The notes beneath the pieces were generated by a model, which did no database searches, was not told where the DNA came from, and was given only the letters and a program-made list of their open reading frames with translations. Shown piece after piece: positions 24,456 through 32,987 of a stretch of DNA of 64,000 bases. Origin of the DNA: DASPHG01 sp963748315 (GTDB taxonomy: Bacteria > Actinomycetota > Thermoleophilia > Solirubrobacterales > Thermoleophilaceae); NCBI GenBank assembly GCA_963748315.1, contig CAVVIK010000010.1:372001-436000 (forward strand), given 5' to 3'. The translations under genes were made by a program, and so were the position numbers. How positions within the stretch are numbered: the first letter of the stretch is position 1; each line of letters begins with the position of its first letter.

Positions 24456-25745
24456 TTGCGAGTACGGTGGATTCTCGTCTGCCTTCTCGGAGCGCTCGCG
24501 TTGGGCGTTGCCGCGTGTGGGGACGATGACGATGACGATGGCGGAGGTGGTGGCGGGACCACCGCGAGTAAGGATGTAACGGTGTACTCGAGCCTTCCGC
24601 TTCAGGGCACGACGCGAGAGAACTCTCTCGACGTCCAAAAGGGCGTTGAACTGGCCCTCGAGCAGCGGAACGGCAAGGCGGGCGCATGCACCGTCAGCTA
24701 CGAGAAGCTCGACGATTCCACGGCGCAGGCCGGTGCGTGGGATCCGGGCGCGACCTCGGCGAACGCGCGTAAGGTCGTCAACGACGACAGCGCGATCGCT
24801 CTGATCGGCGAGTTCAACTCGGGTGCATCGGCGATCTCGATTCCGATCACCAACGAGGCCGGTCTCCTACAGGTCAGCCCGGCGAACACCGCGCTCGAGT
24901 TGACGAAGGACGCGGGCCCGGACGATGCGGGCGCGCCGGAGAAGTACTACCCGGCGGGTACTCGTACCTACGGGCGTGTCGTGCCTGCCGACCACATCCA
25001 GGGCTCGGCCCAGGCCGAGTGGATGGCCGAGGAGGGCGTCAAGAAGCTGTACGTCCTCGACGACAAGCAGGTGTACGGCATCGGTGTCGCCAAGACGACG
25101 GGCGACGCGGCCGAGCTGAACGGCATCGAGGTCGTCGGCACGGACTCGATCGACCCCAAGGCGGCGAACTACCGGTCGCTCGCGTCGAAGATCAGTGATT
25201 CGGGCGCGGACGCGGTGTTCTTCGGCGGCATCACCGCCAACAACGCGGTCCAGCTGTACAAGGACCTCGGCGCGGCACTGCCGGACGCCACTCTGTGGGG
25301 CCCGGACGGCGTCGCCGAGTCGGCGTTCACGAACGACATCCCGGCGGATGTCGCGGAGCGGACCTACCTCACGGTCGCGACGATTCCGCAGAAGGACTAC
25401 CCGCCGGCCGGCCAGAAGTTCTACAAGGACTTCCAGGCCAAGTACGACCAGAAGGTCATTCAGCCGTACGCCATCTACGGGTTCGAGGCCATGGACGTGA
25501 TTCTCGACTCGATGGAGCGCGCCGGCGACTCCTGCAACGACAGGCAGGCCGTCGTCGACGAGTTCTTCAACACGGAAGGCAAGGAGGGCGTGACGGGCAC
25601 GTACGACATCGACGACGACGGCGATGTCAACCTGAGCCAGTTCGGCCGTTACCGGATCGAGAACGGCGAGCTGAACGAGGGCATCACCGTTGACGTTTCG
25701 CAGGACAGCAACGGCAACCCGCTCGGCGGCGGCGGGGGCGGCTGA
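24456..25745 (+). CDS. livK: Branched-chain amino-acid ABC transporter, substrate-binding lipoprotein
   Basis: A 429-residue lipoprotein. The signal MRVRWILVCLLGALALGVAAC is followed directly by six Asp and six Gly residues, a flexible spacer between the lipid anchor and the domain. The type I binding fold begins DVTVYSSLPLQGTTRENSLDVQKGVELALEQ. Conserved pieces include GEFNSGASAISIPITNEAGLLQVSPANT and YGRVVPADHIQG. The acidic spacer and Gly-rich end (NPLGGGGGG) are unusual. First gene of livKHMGF, with a strong hairpin after it. Confidence 0.92.
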   Translation: MRVRWILVCLLGALALGVAACGDDDDDDGGGGGGTTASKDVTVYSSLPLQGTTRENSLDVQKGVELALEQRNGKAGACTVSYEKLDDSTAQAGAWDPGATSANARKVVNDDSAIALIGEFNSGASAISIPITNEAGLLQVSPANTALELTKDAGPDDAGAPEKYYPAGTRTYGRVVPADHIQGSAQAEWMAEEGVKKLYVLDDKQVYGIGVAKTTGDAAELNGIEVVGTDSIDPKAANYRSLASKISDSGADAVFFGGITANNAVQLYKDLGAALPDATLWGPDGVAESAFTNDIPADVAERTYLTVATIPQKDYPPAGQKFYKDFQAKYDQKVIQPYAIYGFEAMDVILDSMERAGDSCNDRQAVVDEFFNTEGKEGVTGTYDIDDDGDVNLSQFGRYRIENGELNEGITVDVSQDSNGNPLGGGGGG

Positions 25746-25760
25746 GCACATCGTGAGCAT

Positions 25761-25789
25761 GGGCCCCGGGGAGGCGTTCCCCGGGGCCC
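25761..25789 (+). terminator. Strong GC hairpin between livK and livH
   Basis: A 12-bp perfect stem (25761-25772 with 25778-25789) closes a 5-nt loop. No T-run follows, so it is either an attenuator or an mRNA 3' stabiliser. In binding-protein transporter operons such a hairpin lets the binding protein outnumber the permeases. Confidence 0.7.
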
Positions 25790-25822
25790 GGCTCGCTTCT
25801 CCGGCCGGCTAGGAGGGCATAG

Positions 25823-26932
25823 ATGGAGGCCGCGACAACTGCACTCGAGCGAACGCCGCTCCAGCGCCGCATCATCGAGCGGGCGCGTGCGTGGGTCGAT
25901 CGCTGGGGGCTGATCATCGTGCTGCTGGCATTGCCCGTCACGTGCGCCATCGGCGACCTCACGGACGCGGAGAAGCTCGCCTTCATCACCTTCAACGGCC
26001 CGGAGGAGAACGACCTCTCGCGGCTCGTCAGCAACCTCAAGGACGGGCTCTCGAACGGCGCGATCTGGGCGCTGATAGCGCTCGGGTACACGCTGGTCTA
26101 CGGGATCATCCAGCTGATCAACTTCGCCCACGGCGAGCTCTTCATGATCGGATCGTTCACCGCCGTCGGGCTCTACTCGACGTTCGGCCTGACGCCCGGG
26201 ACCGCGGCGATGGGCCTCTTTTTCGGTCTGCTGGCGGTCCTCGTGGTCACGATGATCACCAGCGGAATCCTCAACGCGATGATCGAGCGCGTCGGCTACC
26301 GGCCGTTACGTAGCGCGCCGAAGCTGGCTCCGCTCATCACGGCGGTCGGCTTCTCGTTCATCCTCCAGAACGTCGGCATCCTGTGGCTGGGGCCGGCGCA
26401 GCAGGCCGCGCCGGACCTGATCGAGTCGCAGAAGGAGCTCTTTGAGATCGCCGGCGTCTCCATCACCCAGGGGGACGTGCTCGCTGTCGCGGCCACCGTC
26501 CCGCTGCTGCTGCTTCTGGGCGCGTTCGTCACGCGCAGCCGCATGGGCAAGGCGATGCGCGCGACCGCGCAGGACCCGGAGGCCGCGCGCCTGATGGGCA
26601 TTAACGTGGACACCACGATCTCGTTCACGTTCATCCTGGGCGGGCTGATGGCCGGCGCGGCCGGCCTGATATACGCGCTCTACCAGACCACGATCTGGTA
26701 CTTCCAGGGCTTCGCGGCGGGCCTGATCGCGTTCACCGCGGCCGTCATGGGTGGCATCGGCAGCCTCCAGGGCGCCGTGCTGGGCGGGGTCATCATCGGC
26801 TGCATCCAGCAGATCTCGGACAACCGGATCGGCGGCGAGTGGACCCCGGCGGTCGTGTTCGCCTACCTCGTGCTGATCATGGTCTTCAAGCCGCAGGGAC
26901 TGCTCGGAGAGCAGACGCGGGAGGCCGGATGA
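25823..26932 (+). CDS. livH: Branched-chain amino-acid ABC transporter permease LivH
   Basis: A 369-residue permease with an AGGAGG (25811-25816) seven bases before ATG. The LivH core starts at about residue 70 (LKDGLSNGAIWALIALGYTLVYGIIQLINFAHGELFMIGSF) and holds eight or so helices, including MRATAQDPEAARLMGINVD and the coupling region. The first 65 residues, with one extra TM (WGLIIVLLALPVTCAIG), are an extension not found in the E. coli type. It ends in an ATGA overlap with livM. Confidence 0.92.
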   Translation: MEAATTALERTPLQRRIIERARAWVDRWGLIIVLLALPVTCAIGDLTDAEKLAFITFNGPEENDLSRLVSNLKDGLSNGAIWALIALGYTLVYGIIQLINFAHGELFMIGSFTAVGLYSTFGLTPGTAAMGLFFGLLAVLVVTMITSGILNAMIERVGYRPLRSAPKLAPLITAVGFSFILQNVGILWLGPAQQAAPDLIESQKELFEIAGVSITQGDVLAVAATVPLLLLLGAFVTRSRMGKAMRATAQDPEAARLMGINVDTTISFTFILGGLMAGAAGLIYALYQTTIWYFQGFAAGLIAFTAAVMGGIGSLQGAVLGGVIIGCIQQISDNRIGGEWTPAVVFAYLVLIMVFKPQGLLGEQTREAG

Positions 26933-28095
26933 GCCTGGCGGTCATCCGGCGCCATCAGGACCTGGCGATAGCGCTCCTGCTGTTCGGGTTCGCGGCGTTC
27001 CTCCCGCTCTTCTTCGCCGAAGGTGCTCCGTTCATGGACGACTCCGTGACGGCGCTCGCATACGTCGTGATGGCGCTGGGGCTCAACATCGTCGTCGGCT
27101 TCGCGGGACTGCTCGACCTCGGCTACGTGGCGTTCTTCGCGATCGGTGCCTACACGATCGGCTGGCTCGCGTCGGGGTTCGCCGACAGGATCAACGACGG
27201 CGAGGGGATCCACGTCGGCGTCAGCTCGTTCCTCGAGGCCCTGCCCGGGATCCACCTCAACTTCCTGCTGGTCATACTCGCGGCGATCATCACGGCGGCG
27301 ATCGCGGGAGCTGTGATCGGGTTGCCCACCCTGCGCCTGCGCGGCGACTACATCGCGATCGTCACGCTCGCGTTCGGCGAGATCATCCGCGTCATAGCCC
27401 TGAACGGCAACGAGATCACGTTCGGCGACTACAAGCTCACCAACGGCGCGCAGGGCATCACGCCGGTGGACAAGATCGACCTCCCGTTCACGGAGCAGTT
27501 CACGTCGCTCAACCTGAGACCGTGGTACTGGACCGCGCTGGGGCTGGTGGCCCTCGTCTTGTTCGTGAACTTCCGGCTGCGTGACTCGCGCCTCGGCCGA
27601 GCCTGGATCGCGCTTCGGGAGGACGAGATCGCGGCCGCGAGCATGGGCGTCCCGCTGGTACGGACGAAGCTCCTCGCCTATGCGACAGGCGCGGCATTCG
27701 GCGGCATCTCCGGCGCGTTCCTGGGCTCCTACCTGAACACGGTGAACGCGGACCAGTTCCAGTTCTCGTTCTCGATCTTCGTGCTCGCGATGATCATCCT
27801 GGGCGGACTGGGCAACATCTGGGGCGTCGTACTGGGCGCGGTGGTCCTGTCGTTTGCGAACAACTACCTGATCCCGGACGTACTCAACCCGATCCCAGCT
27901 GATATCGGCCTCGACTTCGACCTCACCTCGCTCAGCTTCGGGATCTTCGGCTTCCTGCTCGTGATCATGATGGTGCTCCGTCCCGAGGGCCTGCTTCCGG
28001 AGCGAAGACGCAAGCTCGAGATGGCGGGCATCGGAGCCGGCGACAAGGCGGGCGTCGGCGAGGAGCCCGAGGCGTTCTACGAGGTGCGCGCATGA
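26929..28095 (+). CDS. livM: Branched-chain amino-acid ABC transporter permease LivM
   Basis: A 388-residue permease: FMDDSVTALAYVVMALGLNIVVGFAGLLDLGYVAFFAIGAYTIG, then LRGDYIAIVTLAFGEIIRV, and the ATPase-contact loop AWIALREDEIAAASMGVPLVRTKLLAYATGAAFGGISGAF. About nine TM helices and a cytoplasmic tail of about 35 residues rich in Gly and Glu. It overlaps livH and livG by 4 bp each. Forms the channel with LivH. Confidence 0.93.
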   Translation: MSLAVIRRHQDLAIALLLFGFAAFLPLFFAEGAPFMDDSVTALAYVVMALGLNIVVGFAGLLDLGYVAFFAIGAYTIGWLASGFADRINDGEGIHVGVSSFLEALPGIHLNFLLVILAAIITAAIAGAVIGLPTLRLRGDYIAIVTLAFGEIIRVIALNGNEITFGDYKLTNGAQGITPVDKIDLPFTEQFTSLNLRPWYWTALGLVALVLFVNFRLRDSRLGRAWIALREDEIAAASMGVPLVRTKLLAYATGAAFGGISGAFLGSYLNTVNADQFQFSFSIFVLAMIILGGLGNIWGVVLGAVVLSFANNYLIPDVLNPIPADIGLDFDLTSLSFGIFGFLLVIMMVLRPEGLLPERRRKLEMAGIGAGDKAGVGEEPEAFYEVRA

Positions 28096-28913
28096 GCGAC
28101 GAGGCTCAGGTCACCGAGCCCGAGGAGCAGGCCGCGGGGCCGGACGGCGCGATCCTCCAGGCGCTATCGGTCACGAAGGCCTTCGGCGGTCTGACCGCGG
28201 TCGACGACGTCGAATTCGCAATCCCCGAGCGGTCGATCGTCTCGATCATCGGGCCGAACGGCGCGGGCAAGACCACCTTCTTCAACATGCTCACCGGCCT
28301 CTACCGGCCGACTACCGGGCGCATCTACTTCCAGAACCGCGACATCACCTACGTGCGCCCGGATCGGATCCTCGCGCGCGGGATGGCCCGTACGTTTCAG
28401 AACATCCGCCTGTTCGCGACGATGTCGGCGCTCGAGAACGTACTCGTGGGCCAGCACGCGCGGCTGAAGGCGGGGCTCTTCCGCTCGATCGCGCGCACGC
28501 CGGGCGTACGCAAGGAGGAGCGCGAGGCGGGTGAGAAGGCGCGCGAGGTGCTCGAGTACGTCGGGCTGAGCCCCGAGAACATCGACGAGATGTCCGTGAA
28601 CCTGTCGTACGGCGACCAGCGGCGCGTCGAGATCGCGCGGGCGCTCGCATCCGACCCGAGCTTGCTGCTGCTCGACGAGCCGACGGCGGGGATGAACCCG
28701 GAGGAGTCGAAGCGCCTGACCGAGTTCATGCGGAAGCTCCGCGACGACCGCGGCTTGACAATCCTCCTGATCGAGCACGACATGAAGGTCGTCATGGGCG
28801 TCTCGGAGCGGATCACCGTGCTCGACCACGGCGAGAAGATCGCCGAGGGGTCGCCCGAAGAGGTCCGGAAGGATCCGCGCGTGATCGAGGCCTACCTGGG
28901 GAAGCAGGGCTAG
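28092..28913 (+). CDS. livG: Branched-chain amino-acid ABC transporter ATP-binding protein LivG
   Basis: A 273-residue ATPase: Walker A IGPNGAGKTTFFNMLTG, Q-loop ARTFQNIRLFATMSALENV, signature NLSYGDQRRVEIARAL (Tyr in place of the usual Gly), Walker B LLLLDEPTAGMNPEE and switch His in LIEHDMKVVMGVSERITVLDHGEKIAEGSP. A 25-residue acidic N-terminus precedes the domain. ATGA overlap with livM. Confidence 0.94.
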   Translation: MSDEAQVTEPEEQAAGPDGAILQALSVTKAFGGLTAVDDVEFAIPERSIVSIIGPNGAGKTTFFNMLTGLYRPTTGRIYFQNRDITYVRPDRILARGMARTFQNIRLFATMSALENVLVGQHARLKAGLFRSIARTPGVRKEEREAGEKAREVLEYVGLSPENIDEMSVNLSYGDQRRVEIARALASDPSLLLLDEPTAGMNPEESKRLTEFMRKLRDDRGLTILLIEHDMKVVMGVSERITVLDHGEKIAEGSPEEVRKDPRVIEAYLGKQG

Positions 28914-28915
28914 CC

Positions 28916-29626
28916 GTGGCGTTCCTCGAGATCAAGGACATTCACACCTTCTATGGCACGATCGAGGCCCTGAAGGGCATCTCGCTCGAGGTGAACGAGG
29001 GCGAGATCGTCACGCTGATCGGCTCGAACGGTGCGGGCAAGTCCACGACCCTGCGCTCCGTGTCCGGCATGACGCCGCCGCGTGAGGGCTCGATCAAGTT
29101 CAACGGCGAGGAGATCGGCGAGACGCCGCCGCAGGAGATCGTCCAGCGCGGGATTTCCCAGGCCCCGGAAGGCCGCCGGATCTTCGACCGTATGTCGGTC
29201 CGGGAGAACCTCGAGCTGGGGGCTTACCTGCGACGCGACACGGACGGGATCCACAAGGACATGGACCGCGTCTTCGACCTCTTCCCGCGGCTGAAGGAGC
29301 GCGAGAAGCAGAAGGCGGGCACGATGTCGGGCGGCGAGCAGCAGATGCTCGCCATCGGCCGCGCGCTGATGGCGAACCCCAAGCTGTTGCTGCTCGACGA
29401 GCCGTCGATGGGCCTCGCGCCGGTGCTCGTCGAGCGGATCTACGAGACGATCGCCGAGATCAACGAACAGGGGATGACCATCCTGCTGGTCGAACAGAAC
29501 GCGAACTTCGCGCTCGACGTGTCGAAGCGCGGCTACGTGCTCGAGACCGGCACGATCGCGCTGTCGGACGAGACCTCGAAGCTGCGCGAGAACCCCGACG
29601 TGCAGAAGGCGTACCTGGGCGCATGA
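28916..29626 (+). CDS. livF: Branched-chain amino-acid ABC transporter ATP-binding protein LivF
   Basis: A 236-residue ATPase with Walker A IGSNGAGKSTTLRSVSG, the LivF-type QAPEGRRIFDRMSVRENLELGAY, signature MSGGEQQMLAIGRALM, Walker B LLLLDEPSMGLAP and LVEQNANFALDVSKRGYVLETG. GTG start two bases after the livG stop. ATGA overlap with the next small gene. Confidence 0.94.
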   Translation: MAFLEIKDIHTFYGTIEALKGISLEVNEGEIVTLIGSNGAGKSTTLRSVSGMTPPREGSIKFNGEEIGETPPQEIVQRGISQAPEGRRIFDRMSVRENLELGAYLRRDTDGIHKDMDRVFDLFPRLKEREKQKAGTMSGGEQQMLAIGRALMANPKLLLLDEPSMGLAPVLVERIYETIAEINEQGMTILLVEQNANFALDVSKRGYVLETGTIALSDETSKLRENPDVQKAYLGA

Positions 29627-29907
29627 CGACCGTCGTAGCGGCAATAGGCGCTCAAGCTCTGTATCTCACGTTCGCCTGGCTGGGCTCGGCGATCGTGGCC
29701 TCGTGGCTGTCCGATCGCAAGGGCTACGGCGAGAAGCCCGGGCTTGCCGCCGGCCTGCTCTTGAGCCTGGTCGGTGTCGTGATTTGGCTTGTCTGGCCCG
29801 CGCGGGCGGAGTCGCGCTGGAAGGTGCGGGGGCCGTTCGGTCGCGGCGAGAAGACGGTCGCCGAGGTGCGTGCGGAGCAGCACGCGGGCGACGCCGAGAG
29901 CTCCTGA
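29623..29907 (+). CDS. Small membrane protein after livF (94 aa)
   Basis: A 94-residue protein with two hydrophobic helices (about 7-28 and 42-59) linked by a short basic loop SDRKGYGEKPG, then a charged tail with GRGEKTVAEVRAEQ. The start overlaps livF by 4 bp, so it is translated with the transporter. Not recognised. It may be an accessory subunit of the Liv system, but position is the only evidence. Confidence 0.7.
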   Translation: MTTVVAAIGAQALYLTFAWLGSAIVASWLSDRKGYGEKPGLAAGLLLSLVGVVIWLVWPARAESRWKVRGPFGRGEKTVAEVRAEQHAGDAESS

Positions 29908-30554
29908 CCGGCGAGCAGCCGCCGAAGCTCGGCGTCCTCGAGCGCATCGGGGCCTGGCTGCACGTGTGGACGCCCCCGCGCGAGGCCGTCGTGCCGCCGC
30001 CTCCGTGGCGCAGGATCGCCCTCGGCGCGATCGTCGCGCTGGCGGTGCTCGGCGGCGCGGCGGCCGTGATCGTGCCCGAGATCGAGGAGGCCAAGGACGA
30101 GCGCGCAGAAGCCGAGCGGCGGCGCGACGCCGCCTTCGAAGAAGCGCAGCGCAGGGAGCTCGCCCGGGAGAGCAGGCCGCACTTCGGCCGCGCCGACAAG
30201 CCGGCCGGCAACCTGTCGCCGGCGGCGGAGCGCCGTGCACGCCGGAAGCTCGTCCAGGACGTTGAGCGGGCGATCACCCGCGACGCGCGCGCCCGTGCCC
30301 GCGCCGGCAAGCTCGACGGTCCGATCCTCGCGACCCGATGCGAGATCAACCCGCCGTCGCAGCGCCCGCGCGAACGCGATCTGCGCGTGCGCCGGATGGA
30401 GTACCAGTGCCTTGCGGTCACCGCGCACGACCCGCAGGGGCAATTCGTCGTCGGCCACACCTTCGAGGCAGTGGTCGACTACAAGCGCTTCCGGTTCACG
30501 TGGGCCAGGGTCTGTTATCCGCCGGGGGAAGGTTCCGCGCGCCTGACCTGCTGA
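29904..30554 (+). CDS. Hypothetical membrane-anchored protein with charged coiled coil
   Basis: The reading frame holds WRRIALGAIVALAVLGGAAAVIVP (one TM) followed by EIEEAKDERAEAERRRDAAFEEAQRREL, a strongly charged helix likely to form a coiled coil. A globular end has two Cys (TRCEINPP, YQCLAVTAHDPQGQFVVGHTFEAVVDYKRFRFTWARVCYPPG) plus a final Cys. No ATG, GTG or TTG fits a sensible start near the preceding gene. CTG 29904 in a CTGA overlap is used here, and GTG 29964 is the alternative. Function unknown; it is the last gene of the liv cluster. Confidence 0.6.
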   Translation: MTGEQPPKLGVLERIGAWLHVWTPPREAVVPPPPWRRIALGAIVALAVLGGAAAVIVPEIEEAKDERAEAERRRDAAFEEAQRRELARESRPHFGRADKPAGNLSPAAERRARRKLVQDVERAITRDARARARAGKLDGPILATRCEINPPSQRPRERDLRVRRMEYQCLAVTAHDPQGQFVVGHTFEAVVDYKRFRFTWARVCYPPGEGSARLTC

Positions 30555-30562
30555 CTGTCCGT

Positions 30563-30568
30563 TATTGT
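30563..30568 (+). promoter_or_regulatory. -10-like TATTGT before the amino-acid binding-protein gene
   Basis: TATTGT ends nine bases before the ATG at 30578, without a Shine-Dalgarno between them. Confidence 0.4.
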
Positions 30569-30577
30569 CAGCCGCCT

Positions 30578-31439
30578 ATGAACAAGCGCTTCCTTCTGTT
30601 TCTCCTCACCGCCCTGCTCCTTCTCGTCGGCACCGCGCTCGCGGCCTGCGGCGACGATGACGACGACGACAGCGGAGGAGGAGGCGGCACCGGTACGACG
30701 GCCACGGCCGAGCTCGACCTGATCAAGGACGGGACGCTCATCGTGGCCTCGGACATTCCGTACCCGCCGTTCGAGCAGGGTGACCCGCCGGACTACGAGG
30801 GCTTCGACATCGATCTGATCAACGAGATCGCCACGCGGCTCGACCTCGAGACGGAGATCAAGGACCTCCCGTTCGACGCTCTACTTCAGGGGAAGCTCGG
30901 GACGTTACGACGTCGCGATAGCGGCGACGACGAGCAGTGGCGACGACGGGCGTAAGCGCGAGCAGAAGGTTGATTTCTCGGACCCGTACTTCAACGCCGA
31001 GCAGTCGCTGCTGGTGCGAAAGGACGGCGACATCAAGTCGATCGACGATGTCACCTCAGACACGATCATCGGCGCCCAGGACACGACCACAGGCGAGACC
31101 TACGCGAACGAGAACACCGACGCGGACGTGCGGCCGTTCCAGGAGATCGATGACGCGTATCAGGGCCTGGCGAACGGACAGGTCGACGCGGTGATGAATG
31201 ACCTTCCTTCCACTGACCAGGCAGTAGAGGACAACCCCGATCTCGAAGTGGTGGACACGTTCGACACCAAGGAGGAGTACGGGATCATCTTCGCCGAGGA
31301 TCAGGACGCGCTCCGCGAGCAGATCAACACCGTCCTCCAGGAGATCAAGGACGACGGAACACTGGACGAGCTGTACCAGAAGTGGTTCCAGAAGGACGCG
31401 CCGGCGTCGCTCTTGAAGGCGACGCACGAGCCGACCTGA
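30578..31439 (+). CDS. Polar amino-acid ABC transporter, substrate-binding lipoprotein (frameshifted)
   Basis: About 286 residues. The lipoprotein signal MNKRFLLFLLTALLLLVGTALAAC is followed by six Asp and a Gly/Thr spacer, as in LivK. The family 3 (SBP_bac_3) domain starts GTLIVASDIPYPPFEQGDPPDYEGFDIDLINEIATRL. A doubled T near 30905 shifts the frame; without it the protein runs KLGTYDVAIAATTSSDDGRKREQKVDFSDPYFNAEQSLLV to the end DELYQKWFQKD. The permease and ATPase genes follow, forming one importer. Confidence 0.88.
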
Positions 31440-31489
31440 TCGACCGGACATAGAAGGGGCGGCCGCGGGTCCCCGCGAACGGAGGAGCC

Positions 31490-32229
31490 ATGGACGCGAT
31501 CATCGAGCAGTACTTCGATCTCTCCCTCATGTGGGAGAGCCGCAGCGAGGTCCTTGACGGCTTTCGCTACACGCTGCAGCTCTCGCTGGTCGCCGGAGTG
31601 CTCGCGCTCGTGTGGGGGCTCATCCTCGCGGTGCTCCGGCAGATTCCGGGGCGGATCGGGTTGCTCATTCGCATTCCGACGATCGTCTACATCGACGCGT
31701 TCCGGGGCGTGCCGATGCTGCTGGTCGTCCTGCTGATCTACGGCAGCCTCGGGGCGCTCACACAGGAGGACGTGATCCCGAGTTCATCGGGATTCCGACC
31801 TGGTTCGATCAGCCCGATGTCTTCTGGTACGGCGTCTTTGCGATCACACTGACCTACGGTGCGTACATGGCCGAGGTCTACCGCGCGGGAATCGAGGCGG
31901 TCCCGAGCGGCCAGATGGAAGCGGCGCGGTCGCTCGGCATGAGCCACGGCCAGGCGATGCGGCATGTCATCGTGCCGCAGGCGGTTCGCAAGGTGATTCC
32001 GCCGCTCCTGAACGACTTCATCGCTCTGATGAAAGACACCTCGCTCGTCAGCGTGATCGGCCTGATCGAGGTCGTGCAGGTCGGCCGCGACATCCAGTCC
32101 GAGACCCTGAACAGCTCGGCGCTGATGCTCGGCGCGATCCTGTTCCTGGTGGTCACGATTCCGCTCGCGCGGCTCGTCGACTGGCAGATCGCCCGCCAGC
32201 AGGCGCAGTTCCAGCGGGGCCTCGCTTGA
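31490..32229 (+). CDS. Polar amino-acid ABC transporter permease (frameshifted)
   Basis: About 246 residues with a GGAGGAG site (31481-31487). It has the HisM/GlnP-type fold: DGFRYTLQLSLVAGVLALVWGLILAVLRQIPGRIG, IDAFRGVPMLLVVLLIYG, and YGAYMAEVYRAGIEAVPSGQMEAARSLGMSHGQAMRHVIVPQAVRKVIPPLLNDFIALMKDTSLVSVIGLIE. A base is missing from the CCC run at 31777-31779, splitting it into two frames. The end overlaps the ATPase gene (TTGA). Confidence 0.88.
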
Positions 32230-32987
32230 CCCGGTTGTCCCCGGCGCGGACGATGGTCCGCCTCGAGGGGGTCCGCAAGCGGTTCGGCGACCTGGAGGTG
32301 CTGCGCGGGGTTGACCTGGAGGTCGCGCGGGGCGAGGTCGTCTGCGTGATCGGGCCCAGCGGTTCCGGCAAGAGCACCCTGCTGCGCTGCATCAACTTGC
32401 TCGCCCCGCCCGACGAAGGGCACGTCTTCCTCGAGGGCGTCGAGATCACCGGCAAGCGAACGCAGGCCGAGATCAATCGCGTCCGCCAACGCATCGGAAT
32501 GGTGTTTCAGCAGTTCAACCTGTTCCCGCACAAGAGCGCGCTCGAGAACGTGGTCCTGGGCCAAACCGCGGTGCTCGACCGCCCCGAGAAGGAGGCGAGG
32601 TCCAAGGCGGAGTCCATCCTCGCGCGGGTCGGGCTGTCCGACAAGCTCGGCGAGTATCCGGAGCGCCTGTCCGGGGGCCAGCAGCAGCGCGTCGCGATCG
32701 CGCGGGCGCTCGCCATGGATCCGCACGTGATGCTGTTCGACGAGGTCACGAGCGCGCTCGATCCCGAGCTGATCAAGGAAGTGCTCGACGTCATGCGCGG
32801 GCTCGCTGCGGATGGGATGACGATGGTCGTGGTCACGCACGAGATGGGGTTCGCGCGCGACGTCGCGAACCAGGTCGTGTTCATGGACGAGGGCGTGATC
32901 GTCGAGGAGGGCCCGGTCCGGCGCGTGATCGACGCTCCGCGCGAGGAGCGGACTAAGCGCTTTCTCGGACTGGTTCTCGAGCACTGA
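32226..32987 (+). CDS. Polar amino-acid ABC transporter ATP-binding protein
   Basis: A 253-residue GlnQ/HisP-type ATPase: Walker A IGPSGSGKSTLLRCINLL, Q-loop MVFQQFNLFPHKSALENV, signature LSGGQQQRVAIARALAM, Walker B VMLFDEVTSALDPELIKEVL and HEMGFARDVANQVVFMDEGVIVEEGP. TTG 32226 (overlap) or ATG 32253 are both possible starts; ATG would begin MVRLEGVRKRFG. Its last 35 bp overlap the convergent EamA gene. Confidence 0.93.
   Translation: MTRLSPARTMVRLEGVRKRFGDLEVLRGVDLEVARGEVVCVIGPSGSGKSTLLRCINLLAPPDEGHVFLEGVEITGKRTQAEINRVRQRIGMVFQQFNLFPHKSALENVVLGQTAVLDRPEKEARSKAESILARVGLSDKLGEYPERLSGGQQQRVAIARALAMDPHVMLFDEVTSALDPELIKEVLDVMRGLAADGMTMVVVTHEMGFARDVANQVVFMDEGVIVEEGPVRRVIDAPREERTKRFLGLVLEH

Noticed and set aside
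26863..27255. Antisense open frame in livM
   Set aside because: No start context, domain or conservation; it is a codon-bias shadow like many others on both strands.
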